Of a stretch of DNA of 64,000 bases, positions 22,495-34,733 are shown one piece after another. The DNA lies in assembly GCA_018340805.1 (NCBI GenBank), contig JACMZG010001913.1, positions 9,465,354 through 9,529,353 of the forward strand, in the 5' to 3' direction. This DNA comes from Microvelia longipes (Eukaryota > Arthropoda > Insecta > Hemiptera > Veliidae). Each line of letters opens with the position of its first letter. Within the stretch, counting starts at the first letter, position 1. A program made the translations under genes and the position numbers. The notes beneath the pieces were generated by a model. The model had not been told where the DNA came from, searched no databases, and worked only from the letters and a program-made list of their open reading frames with translations.

Positions 22495-24440
22495 AATACT
22501 ATTGTTTTACATTTTACTAAATATTATAAATACTACTATTTTACTCTTTACTAAATAATAGAAAATACTACTATTTTACTCTTTAATAAATATTATAAAT
22601 ACTACTATTTTACTCTTTACTAAATATTATAAGTATACTTATTTTATCTTTAAATAAATATTATAAATACTACTATTTTACTCTTATAATATATATAATT
22701 ACTACTATTTTACTCTTTAATAAATATTTTAAATACTACTATTTACTCTTTACTAAATATTTAAATACTACTATTTACTTCTTTTACTAAATTTTTAAAT
22801 ACTACTATTTTACTCTTTACTAATATTTTAAATACCTACTTTAACTAAATTTATAAATAACTACTATTGTTAACTCTTTAAATATTATATAATACTACTA
22901 TTTTACTCTTTACTAAATATATAAATACCACTTTACTAAATATTATAAATACTACTATTTTTTACTCTTTAATAAATATTATAAATATACTAACTCTAAT
23001 AATATTATTATACTATTTACTCTACTATATTTTAAATACCACTTTACTAAATATTATAAATACTACTAGATTACTCTTTATTAAATATTATAAATACTAC
23101 TATTTTATTCTTACTAAATTTATAAATACTACATTTTACTTTTTAATAAAATATTATAAATACTACTATTTTATTCTTTAATAAATATTATAAATACTAC
23201 TATTTATTCTTTACTAAATATTTTAAATACCACTTTACTAATTTAATAAATACTACTAATTACTCTTACTAAATATTATAAGTACTACTATTTTAATTCT
23301 TACTAAATATATAAATACTACTATTTTACTCTTTAATAAATATTATAAAACTACTATTTTACTCTTTAATAAATATTAATAAAATACTACTATTTTACTC
23401 TTTAACTAAATATTTTAAATACCACTTTACTAAATATTATAAATACTACTAGATTACTCTTTACTAAATATTTTAAATACTACTATTTTATCTTTACTAA
23501 AAAATTATAAATACTGCTATTTTATTCTTTACTAAATATTTTAAATACCACTTTACTAAATATTATAAATACTACTAGATTACTCTTTACTAAATATTAT
23601 AAACTAACTACTATTTTTATTCTTTACTAAAAATTATAAATACTGCTATTTTATTCTTTACTAAATATTTTAAATACCACTTTACTAAATATTAATAATA
23701 CTACTAGATTCCTTTACTAAATATTATAAATACTACTATTTTATTCTTTACTAATATTATAAAATACTACTATTTTATTCTTTACTAAATATTATAAATA
23801 CCTACTATTTACTCTTTAATAAATATTATAAATACTTATTTTACTCTTTAATAATATTATAAATACCACTTTTACTAAATATTATAAATACTACTATTTT
23901 ACTCTTTACTAATATTATAAATACTACTATTTTACTCTTTAATGAATATTAAAATACACTTTTACTAAATATTATAAATACTACTATATTTACTCTTTAA
24001 TAAATATTATAAATACTCTATTTTACTCTTTAATAAATATTTATAAATACCACTTTACTAAATATTATAAATCTACTATTTTACTCTTTACTAAATATTA
24101 TAAATACTACTATTTTACCTTACTAAATATTATAAATACCACTTTACTAAATATTTAAATATACTATTTTTAACTCTTTAATAATATATAAATACTACTA
24201 TTTTACTCTTTAATAAATATTATAAATACTACTATTTTACTCTTTAATAAATATTATAAATACATTTACTAAATTTATAATACTATATTTTACTCTTTAC
24301 TAAATATTATAATAGCTACTATTTTACTCTTTACTAAATATTATAAACAATATTATTTTTCTCTTTACTAAATTTTACTATTATTATTTTTTTTACAGAA
24401 TAATATAAATACTACGTTTTTTACTTTTTATTAAATATTA
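22495..24440. repeat. 34-bp AT-rich satellite, about 1.9 kb
   Basis: Unit ACTACTATTTTACTCTTTA plus CTAAATATTATAAAT, interleaved with a shortened form AAATACCACTTTACTAAATA. Period 34 bp (22569 and 22603). Very many single-base indels, which may be real or a long-read consensus artefact. Confidence 0.95.
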
Positions 24441-25935
24441 TTTTAATATGTGTTTGTATGTTGTTCTGTTAAATACTTGACTCAAGAAAGAATAAAATTT
24501 GTTTATACTTTTCATGATTCTAGCATATACTATTAAATAAATTGTTATATTATTATAGTAAAGTAACACTAAACTAACATACTTTTAATTTTTATTAATT
24601 TTTAGTTTTATATGAACGTTTTTGCCATTTATTTGGTTTACGAGAAAAGACACATAATTTTCCTGAAAATCTTCTTAGGACCCTGACCAGGGATATACAG
24701 ACCCTTATAGTCCGGCTAGAGACTAAGAAATCCCTAGGGATCTCGCTAGGGTTTATCCAGGGTATTAGTTGTTTGTATTAATACTTTCTAGTGATAGTAA
24801 CTTTCTTTAAAGATATTGTAAAGAAGAAAAGTAAAGAGCAAAGTAATAAAGAAAAAAACAACAAAGTAGAACAGAGTTTAGTAGTAGATTTCGACAAAAA
24901 AGACATTTATTAGCGAATTTTCATTTACAAATTGCGCTTATGAGGTTGTTTTTATATGTTTAGATGACAAGAAATGAAGGGTATCGACCGAAACAAGGAA
25001 AAACTGCTTTTCCTCCAAAAGTGTTGCTCAACATGAGCAAATTAGTTGCTAAGTCCTTTGTGTAAGGAAGGATTTTAAGTTATTTGAAAAAGAGGCTAAA
25101 ATGAATGATCAAATCATTTACCAAATGGTCAAATTGAAAAGTTTGATCTCGATTATATTAGATTGATTTACAATTAAAGAGTTAGATTTAATAATTAAGT
25201 TAATTATTCAATCTTTTGGTTCATGATCTATGATTACCAATGATGGGTTAATAATTTAAAAATTTGGTCAATGATTTAATTGGGTCAACTAATGAAATTC
25301 TTATTATTAATCTTTGTAAATCAAAATAGACGAAATCAAAACAAAAATATTTCATTTAATATTTAAATGAATTGATTTTGTAAATTTTGTAAAGTAATTG
25401 AAAGAGTGAAGTTCGAGTTCTTCAAATATTACAAATAATAAGACAAATATCTGATGAGCATTGGAGCATCCATTTATTAATGACGTCTGGACAAAAATAG
25501 GAGCTGTTTACAAGAATATCTTGATTCTCGTGTCTTCATAGGACCTAGGGACTGGAAAAATTCGAAAATTGATTGGTAGTCGATTTATAGGGGAGTTTAA
25601 AGGTCTGTGGCGATAAAATGGTTTTTTTTTTGTTTAGGGGATTCATAATGGAATAAGGACAATGGGGGGGGGGGGGGAGTAAAAGGAAGGAGGGGATAAA
25701 GTAGAAGGGAGGGAGATAAAGTAGGAGGAAGGGGAGATGATGAGATCAACATGATCCAATTCTGTAATAACTTTGTTACGTCGATGACTTGAAACTCATA
25801 ATTCCCCCTTATATTTCTTGTATTGTATTTTTGTGAATTTATTTGACATTTTTTTATGTAAATCCATTTTATTAGCGTTATTGTTTCAATTAAACCATGA
25901 TATTGATATTTTGATAAAGTTTAGAAATTAATGTT
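24441..25935. other. AT-rich DNA with a purine/G-run
   Basis: A repeat fragment at 24905-24960 (TTAGCGAATTTTCATTTAC) is shared with 4540. A run of about 14 G at 25665-25679 is followed by G/A-rich DNA to 25740. No gene recognised. Confidence 0.5.
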
Positions 25936-25937
25936 CA

Positions 25938-26125
25938 GTATTGAAAAAAAATTGGTTCGGCGTATCTCGGAACTTCACGTTTTTTTGCCACGCTCATCCT
26001 CCCTACTTCGGACTCACTTCGCTTGTCCTCAAATAGTAAATGCATACGTTTTATTCTCAGTTCCCACCTAGGAACTGACCACACTCCATTCTTCTTGACT
26101 TTTATGATCCAACAAAAAATCATGA
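25938..26125 (-). mobile_element. 5S-like composite element, 3' part (diverged)
   Basis: Minus strand: TTGTTGGATCATAAAAGTCAA, GTGTGGTCAGTTCCTAGGTG, AAAACGTATGC, then a tail with GAGTCCGAAGTAGGGAGGATG. Same order as the 7.5-kb copy, with more substitutions. Confidence 0.6.
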
Positions 26126-26149
26126 ATATACTTGTCGCTATTGTTTTCT

Positions 26150-26970
26150 GTCTGTATCAGAAAACTGTATCATCGTAGCTCCCAGTTTATTTATGCTAGA
26201 GAGTCGAAACTTTGTACAAAAATCAATCTACCGCTGCAGTTGTGCTATTCGGAAAATGTTGTTTTATGACGTCACCAACCAGCAATAATGGCCAGACTTT
26301 TAACACAGCCAAAATTTTAGGAAATCATAAACCGGAAAAATGATTCGATCGGATTGAGATTTTACACGCATATAGCTATGTATTAGACTAACATATGTGC
26401 CAAGTTTCATCACATTATCAGCATTAGTTTAATTTTTATTACATTTTTAATAAAATTGGGGAAAATTGGAGTTGACATTCGGTACAACTGTACCGAATCA
26501 CGACGTATAGCTTTACGTCATAAATAAGTATACCAAGTCCGGCTAGTGGACTTGTAAAAACTTATTTATTGTAAAAAAAATCGGGTACAGTGTACATTGG
26601 AACTGTTCCTCGTTACATCGGGCTCGCTTTGCTCGTCCTCAGAAGTACAAGTCGTTAAATTTATATTGCAGCTCGACATTATTTTGCTGAGACATTATTG
26701 CGGGTTAATGACGTCATAAAAAATATTTTTAAAATAGCGTAGCTACAGTGGTAGACTGATTTTTGTACGAAATTTCAACTCTCTAGCATAAATACACTGG
26801 TCGCTATGTTGATACACGCACACACACACACATACAACTTTGCAAAAACCACTCAGGAGGCCTTATAATCGCTTGAATCGCATAATTCCGTTTTTATCCC
26901 GGTTGCGGATTTTTTTGCAAACACAATACTTTTCCTATATACCAACGGTATAAATGAGGAAAAGTAAAGA
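26150..26970. mobile_element. Inverted pair of 5S-like-family body segments
   Basis: Bases 26170-26410 run in plus orientation (TACCGCTGCAGTTGTGCTATTC), while 26690-26970 run in minus (ACAGTGGTAGACTGATTTTTG, CCACTCAGGAGGCCTTATAA). A minus-orientation tail fragment (TCGCTTTGCTCGTCCTC) sits between them at 26630. The whole is a rearranged head-to-head composite. Confidence 0.6.
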
Positions 26971-26984
26971 AACTGAAAAAAAAA

Positions 26985-27130
26985 TTATCGTTCTTACTTA
27001 GGATTCGAACCTAGGTACCCTAAAGCTTTAGGTACTTTAAGTGATCGTTTCGACCCTTTCGTTTGGGCCCTTTTCTTTTACTCACAAGCCCAAAAAACAT
27101 CGAAAACGACTCCCCATTTGAAATATGCTG
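26985..27130 (-). mobile_element. SINE-like element with 3' B-box, copy 1
   Basis: Minus strand: AAATGGGGAGTCGTTTTCGATG, then GTACCTAGGTTCGAATCC and a T-rich end. The B-box-like GGTTCGAATCC is tRNA-like, but no complete tRNA fold is present. Related copies: 32740-32965 and 41250-41465 (plus). Confidence 0.6.
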
Positions 27131-27232
27131 TTAATTGTATTTTACAGGGTTTCTCGAAATTAGAAAAAAACCAGGTTAATTTTGTACCAGGTTTCATTAA
27201 AAAAATATTTATCCATTCTAGAAATACTAGAA

Positions 27233-27236
<4 letters not shown>

Positions 27237-27300
<64 letters not shown>

Positions 27301-27304
27301 ATAA
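27237..27304. repeat. (AT)n microsatellite
   Basis: TA dinucleotides with one phase change. Confidence 0.95.
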
Positions 27305-29015
<1,711 letters not shown>

Positions 29016-29359
29016 AAAAGGTTATATTTACCGCAAGTTGAAGAACAATCGAAGAATCAGCTTCAATTCGGACATTACTTTTTCGGTACTCAACCAGCAC
29101 TTGACAAAAAACGAAAACGGGAAAACCATGACACCGGTACACACATAATAAAAGACACAAAGCATCATAACGCTCATAACGCCAGATGGCTCACCCGCAC
29201 ACCTGACTACTCAGGGTCACGACCTTGACTCAGTACACATTCCCTTTATAAACCCTTTCCTACTTCCTCCCTTATCTTCAGAGGGCTCGTAGTGCTCATT
29301 GAGACTAGAAGTTAATCACTGATTTAACTTTATTAGTTGAGAGCTCGAGTGTTGCCCCG

Positions 29360-29396
29360 CCTGCTGATGATGGCGTTATGCCGAAACCGGTCCAGG
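29360..29396 (+). ncRNA. Hammerhead-ribozyme-like motif, best copy
   Basis: CCTG (29360-29363), CTGATGA (29364-29370), TGGCGTTATGCC (29371-29382; GGC/GCC stem II), GAAA (29383-29386), CCGGTC (29387-29392; minimal stem III, A-U and C-G, with the UC cleavage-type site), CAGG (29393-29396). CCTG and CAGG pair perfectly as stem I. This is a type I layout with a tiny stem III, as reported for Penelope-like and other retroelements. Caveat: one unpaired T (29371) follows CTGATGA. No Penelope ORF was seen nearby. Confidence 0.5.
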
Positions 29397-29448
29397 GATA
29401 TTTATATCCAACAGCAAGTATCGACGGTAGCTGATTCTTCGATTATAT

Positions 29449-29451
29449 TTA

Positions 29452-29512
<61 letters not shown>

Positions 29513-29523
29513 ACTATACATAT
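29449..29523. repeat. (AT)n microsatellite
   Basis: TA dinucleotides with two phase changes. Confidence 0.95.
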
Positions 29524-29969
29524 ATGTTCCTAGACGTTTCTGTACTCGCAACTTTTAAACGCTTTCTAATGTAAATTTTCCGAATCTTATTGTTTATGAA
29601 ATAAGTTTGACGTGATTTAGTCACAATAATGACTCAGTGAAAATTTAAAAAGAAATCATAAAACTTTATAATTTTAAAATTTATAAGCATTTACTTATAT
29701 ATATGATTAACACACGTATCAAGTTAAAAATATATTATTACTAAAATTTTAGGTTTTATCGTTTGACATATAAAACATAATGTAAACAAATCACGATTTT
29801 TTATGAATACATTTGAAAATTCACTTATTTCGTGGCAGCATACCGCTTATATAAACTGGCCTCACTAAAACGCAGCGACCACAAATCCTCTAACGAAGAG
29901 TTAGAGGCCTATTGTTTTTCTATGTATAAACTAATTAAAAAATATATTTATCTACTCACGGTTGCAAAG

Positions 29970-30200
29970 TCATTACTAAACTGTTTTTTTTGCAGCAAAA
30001 TGTCATTTTACTAACACTGTCGACATTATTTATAAAAGCTACGGGGAATTTGTTTGGTAATACTCAAACTCCTAGGGAGTTATTGTACATTTAATGTAAT
30101 GGCAGGAAAGTTAAAACACCCTAGGAGGAGAAATGAATGAGTTGAGGTTATTATGTTGCAGGTTATTGAGTTAATTTCCGTGTTTTTCGTCTGGTAAACA
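29970..30200 (+). repeat. Dispersed repeat shared with 57.9-58.1 kb
   Basis: Shares AAAATGTCATTTTAC, AACACTGTCGACA, TCCTAGGGAGTTAT and a long near-identical block with AGGAGGAGAAATGAATGAGTT with 57905-58100, same orientation. Function unknown; no conserved ORF. Confidence 0.75.
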
Positions 30201-31100
30201 TGATTATTTATAATGAACATGTGGTCGGAATGAACACATTTAATGCGTCATCGAGATCTTTTCTAAAATAATTATAGGGGTAAAAGTAAAAATGTTCAAA
30301 GCTAACAGATTGAATACAAACGATGGATCTTGACTTAACTTTCAATTATACCACTGTTTACATTGAACACCATTTGACTCTAAAATACTATAAAAAAAAT
30401 ATTTATACATAACTCAAATAATACTATTCTGTGTTCTAAAATAATAGGCGTTTATTAAATTGTTTATTTCATGGCCTATTTTGTTGAGAATATTATTGTA
30501 TTCTCATTAAAAGTCAAAACACACTATTTAAGAATCCCATTTTTGATCGTCAATTTATCGAAACAAGGAACTTACCAAGCAATCGTAAAGCACGGCTTAA
30601 AAATTGCCAGATGGACAAAAACATCTTAAACAAAGAATTTTCTTGCTTTTACAAATTTCAACAACTTCTATTTTTTGTAGTCTTCAAAGGAATAATTGAT
30701 AATTTGTTGTTTGATTAATAAAATATTTGCCGAGCGGAACTCGGGTATCACAGCTAGTTTTAAAATAAAAAAGTAAACATTTAATTTTATTATTATTACT
30801 TTTTATTACTTGTTTTATTAAAAGACAATTGTTTTATAAAATACAATATTTGAGTATTTGAAAATCACAAACAAATTGTAGTACAGCTAATTAAAACTTA
30901 ACTTAACTTAACTTTCACATATCAAATTTTATTTATTGAAATTTAATAATGACAATAATATTACTGTTATTGTTAATATATATCACAAATCCATATAACA
31001 ATGAACAGAAATACACAATAAAAATAAAACAAAAAAAACTTAGTCTATACATTAACCATGACTCCACGAACCACAGTTTTATCTCTATTTTAGCCCTAAT
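30201..31100. other. AT-rich DNA, nothing recognised
   Basis: No domain-bearing ORF and no clear repeat. Confidence 0.4.
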
Positions 31101-31102
31101 TT

Positions 31103-31114
31103 CCCCTTAATATA

Positions 31115-31192
<78 letters not shown>
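31103..31192. repeat. (AT)n microsatellite
   Basis: TA dinucleotides. Confidence 0.95.
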
Positions 31193-31360
31193 TATCAGTT
31201 AGACAGGTAATATCATTAGACAATTTATGCGAAACTATTTTTACAAAACAAAGAAAGCAATTTACTGCCACTTTAGTTTAGGTTATGTAAGTTTGGCTTC
31301 ATTTCTCTAAGTTATAAAACTTTATTGGGGTCATTATGTTTACCTTTATTCATGACATTG

Positions 31361-31370
31361 TTATATATAT

Positions 31371-31413
<43 letters not shown>
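31361..31413. repeat. (AT)n microsatellite adjoining a MITE
   Basis: TA dinucleotides ending a few bases before the left TIR at 31419. Confidence 0.9.
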
Positions 31414-31418
31414 CACAT

Positions 31419-31843
31419 AAAAAACTTCTCTTATGATTGCCCTTTAAGTGAATGTAAATATTTTTATACATTCAATAGTCAAAAATGTAAGCTATTGTTG
31501 CTAGAAGGTGCAAAAACTGACACTTTTTGTCGTATAAAAGAGAAAATACTCTGTTATTTTAACAAAATGTTTTTTCTTCTGAAAGTAAACTTATAATACG
31601 ATTTTTAGACTCTAGGAAGTAAAATAAATAACTTTTATTCATACACATTTTTCTCTAAAACCACTATTTTTAAAGATTTGTAATTATTTTATGCACCATG
31701 TAATTAACATTGTAGAGATATACAAAAATGCCAAAAAATATCGGTTTTTACAACTTCTAGGAAGAATGGCTTAATATTTTGACTATTGCATGTATGATAA
31801 AGTTTGGGTTTCCTTAAAGGGCAATCATAAGAGAAGTTTTTTC
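31419..31843. mobile_element. 425-bp MITE with perfect 29-bp terminal inverted repeats
   Basis: Left end 31419-31447 begins AAAAAACTTCTCTTATGATT; the right end 31815-31843 is its exact reverse complement (29/29). The interior has no conserved domain; the 86-codon ORF 31336-31596 crosses the left TIR and is not a gene. No obvious target duplication was found, so the superfamily is open. Confidence 0.9.
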
Positions 31844-32190
31844 CGTTCTTGGCTAAACTTTTGCTCATCTCTTACTTCCTCTAAAAATTCCATATAATTT
31901 AATTTTTTAAAAAATCATTTTTCATGTAAATTTTAGGGCAGTAGTTCCAAAATATTTGACATAGTTAGTAGTTTGCCCTTTAGGAAATTTACTCAGCTTT
32001 CTAACGAGCCTTTTTTCGCTTTTCTAGCTTGAACAGTTTAAACGTCATTAACAATTTTATGATGGGAGGTCAATATTTGTTTAAAAATAAAATTTGACCT
32101 TGTGGGGAAAACGGTTTGAGATCGGGGTTTATATTATATAACCTTTTTTGTTCCCTTTGAGAAGTACTATCACCTCCTTCTTTGGAAACT
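31844..32190. other. Intergenic DNA, nothing recognised
   Basis: No repeat or gene recognised. Confidence 0.4.
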
Positions 32191-32194
32191 TTAA

Positions 32195-32333
<139 letters not shown>

Positions 32334-32739
32334 TTTAATCTCATATATTTTTTTTAATCAAACTTGATAAAAAAACCTTGATAAAGGAGCCGACGAACAC
32401 TATTGAAGATTAGGTGATGGCAAAGTCAAAAACCCGGTTTTCTGTCAACAAACGTTTTAAATAATCGGTAAAATTTTGGTGTCGTGAAAAAGGTCATTTT
32501 TTATTTTTTGAGGAACTGAATCAAATAAAACCGGTCTGAAGTCAATACAACTCTTCAAACGACCAAACAGTCTAAAAATTATGGTAATATACTAGAAATC
32601 AAAATGATGGCTAATAAAAGTTAAATTTTGAGCAGTATGTCGTTTTACATGATTTATTTTACACAAATGATTGAAGTTTATCGTTTTGGGCATTAAATTA
32701 AATAAAACCAGTCGTGAGCCGATACGATGACTTACAGTA

Positions 32740-32965
32740 AGTAACCAAAAAGTCATAACAACTGTGGCTAGTTACCGGAAAACCTAAAATACGACCGGTA
32801 AACTATATTTTTAAGGGGGGAGTTAATTTCAATGTTTTTAGGGGCCTAAAATTTTAACAAAATGGTCGGGATTCGATACTAGCACTAAAAGTATACAAAA
32901 CCATTGTAACTGGGTTCGAATCCTGGTAGGAATGAACAATTTTTATTTTTTATGTTTTATTTACA
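32740..32965 (+). mobile_element. SINE-like element with 3' B-box, copy 2
   Basis: TAGTTACCGGAAAACC, GGGGAGTTAATTTCAATG, AAAATGGTCGGGATTCGATA, GCACTAAAAGTA and ACTGGGTTCGAATCCTGG, then a T-rich end with TTTATTTACATTGTATAAC. The same order occurs at 41250-41465. Confidence 0.7.
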
Positions 32966-32984
32966 TTGTATAACAAAAACAAGA

Positions 32985-33454
32985 TCAGAAATTAGTTTCT
33001 ACTCAATGCCAAATGTTAAAATCAAGTCTAAGCATCAGAAAAACGCAAAAAATCAGCAACAAAAATTGTTGAAAAGAGAAAATATAAAAAACTTAATGAA
33101 ACAGGCTCATAAACTAAAATGGAAATGGGCTGGTCATGTCATAAGGATGGATCCAGACAGATGGGCCCATAAAATCCTCGAATGGAACCCAATAGAGAAG
33201 AGGAAAAGAGGTAGACCAGAGAGGAGATGGACTGATGAATTCGACGAAAGGCTTGGGAAACCATGGCATGGGACAGCTTTAGACCGGCATGTGGGGAAAA
33301 AACAATTAAATATTATATAGATTAACTAAACAGAATTTTCAAACAATTAATCACAGAAATAAAACTATAGTAACCTTCAATACCCCCTTAAATAGGGGGA
33401 GGCCCTTGCTTGTATTAACAAGTGTCAGCAGGCTGTTAAAAAAAAAAAAAAAAA
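32985..33454 (+). mobile_element. LINE 3' end: C-terminal coding, 3' UTR and poly(A)
   Basis: Frame ending at 33320 encodes LKWKWAGHVIRMDPDRWAHK, then KRKRGRPERRW and a final GKPWHGTALDR. This is the typical C-terminus of arthropod endonuclease/reverse-transcriptase LINEs (GHV.RM..RW...GRP..RW), although the clade cannot be fixed from this piece. A short 3' UTR and about 17 A residues (33438-33454) follow. Only the last ~100 codons are present, with no reverse transcriptase or endonuclease domain, so this is a dead 5'-truncated copy. Confidence 0.9.
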
Positions 33455-33680
33455 GCCGATAACTATAAAATAATTATGGCGTGATGGTCCGCATGCCGGA
33501 AAACAATTTCTACTGAATGCGTGTTTCTTAATTTTTACACATAACTCGTAATTCATTTTTTCCTGTATTTTACAAAAAAATACGCATCAAATCCTGTTGA
33601 ACAAGGCTATGCGTTTGGAATTAGCAGTGAACACACTTCTTTGCCCTAACTTAAACCTTAGTTCAAGTTTATTTGTAAAA

Positions 33681-33855
33681 AATAAAACACCCAAGTCTCT
33701 CCACATATAATATTTATTGACAGAGCCAGCTTTCAACCTTTCGGTCATCATCAGTGCCGGCGAACGATGTATAAAGGTAGTAAGGAGTCACTTGTTAGCT
33801 TTGACAAATCGGACTATGTGGAGTATTATATGTGGAGAGACTTGGGTGTTTTATT
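33681..33855. mobile_element. 175-bp TIR element containing a hammerhead-like motif
   Basis: Left end 33681-33713 (AATAAAACACCCAAGTCTCT...) is mirrored by 33823-33855, about 32 of 33 bases complementary. It includes GTGGAGAGACTTGGGTGTTT on the right. Inside is the hammerhead-like core on the minus strand. The ORF 33767-33952 crosses the right end and is not conserved. Confidence 0.8.
33722..33762 (-). ncRNA. Hammerhead-ribozyme-like motif
   Basis: Minus strand: CCGGCA, CTGATGA (33748-33754), T, GACC-GAAA-GGTT stem II, GAAA (33731-33734), GCTGGCTC (short AGC/GCT stem III, then the UC site) and TGTC. GGCA and TGTC pair with one G-U as stem I. Same architecture as at 29360, including the extra T. 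Activity untested. Confidence 0.45.
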
Positions 33856-34124
33856 AATACTGTATACTTCACTTGCGCTTCTTCCTTTTCTGTTTATTTG
33901 TAAAGGTTTTAGTGCATTTCTTATGAAAAATACAACAAAAAGTTACGAGTAGTGCTTGATAATTGAGTAACTGCTTAAGTTATGAAGCATAAATAAGCAA
34001 ATACCTTAAGCAAGGAATGGATTGTTAAGCATGGAAACACGCATTTCAGAGGAAATTCGCCAGACTTGAAGAACATCTCGCCAGAATTATTTTGTAGTTG
34101 TAAACTTATATAATGCAAAAACAA

Positions 34125-34215
34125 AAAATTATTGTCCTTCCCAGGATTCAAAACCCGGGACCCTGGCATCGAATTCTTTGGGGTTTCGTATCGATTCAGG
34201 GCCATTATTACAGGA
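34125..34215 (-). repeat. tRNA-like SINE fragment
   Basis: Minus strand: CCCTGAATCGATACGAAACC, then GTCCCGGGTTTTGAATCCTG, a B-box-like stretch, then an A/T tail. Probably related to the 3' B-box family. A complete tRNA cannot be folded from it. Confidence 0.45.
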
Positions 34216-34464
34216 ATTTAATAAACTGGCCTTCGTGCCGTTTGTTTATGTAATACTATACTATAATAATAATATAACTATTATATTATTATTACTATAA
34301 AATAGTAATAATAATATAATTCTATAAATTTCTAATTAAAAATATAATAATAATTAGATATAATGGAGCTATTTAATGGAGCTTCGTCCAGCTTCTTTAT
34401 CTATCTATCTATCTATACATATTATATTCATAATTTTCATGAGTATTTCAACATGAGTCCTGTA

Positions 34465-34470
34465 TTTATT
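34465..34470 (-). terminator. Possible poly(A) signal AATAAA for the P450 gene
   Basis: AATAAA on the minus strand about 100 bp after the P450 stop codon. In DNA this AT-rich the hexamer occurs often by chance, so position is the only support. Confidence 0.35.
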
Positions 34471-34572
34471 AACTCAAGAGTATGATAGTATGAATATTGT
34501 ATTCTGTAGTCAAAATTTCAGTAGGGGTCTCTTGAGCCCAGAAATGTTTAGCATGAGTGTAATACTACGTTT

Positions 34573-34733
34573 TTATTTTCTTGGCACTAGCTTGATGGGA
34601 TACCCTTTGGAGTGCTCTATCATGATAATAAACTTATATTGAATAGGTTTTTCTGAAGGTTGGGTGACTATTCTATAATTCCTTATTATTTCAGCTAATA
34701 GACATTTTATCATGTAGACTGCGTACGTTTTTC
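34573..34733 (-). CDS. P450 terminal exon: L-helix to stop
   Basis: 161 nt after a TTTTTAG acceptor, 1.18 kb downstream of exon E. Reading in the phase left by exon E gives GKTYAVYMIKCLLAEIIRNY, the expected L-helix after the haem cysteine. A beta-strand tail ending KGYPIKLVPRK and TAA follows. No conventional long ORF marks it; it was found by reading the minus strand for a phase-compatible acceptor. The hydrophobic spacing and final short K/R-rich tail fit P450 C-termini well. Confidence 0.9.
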
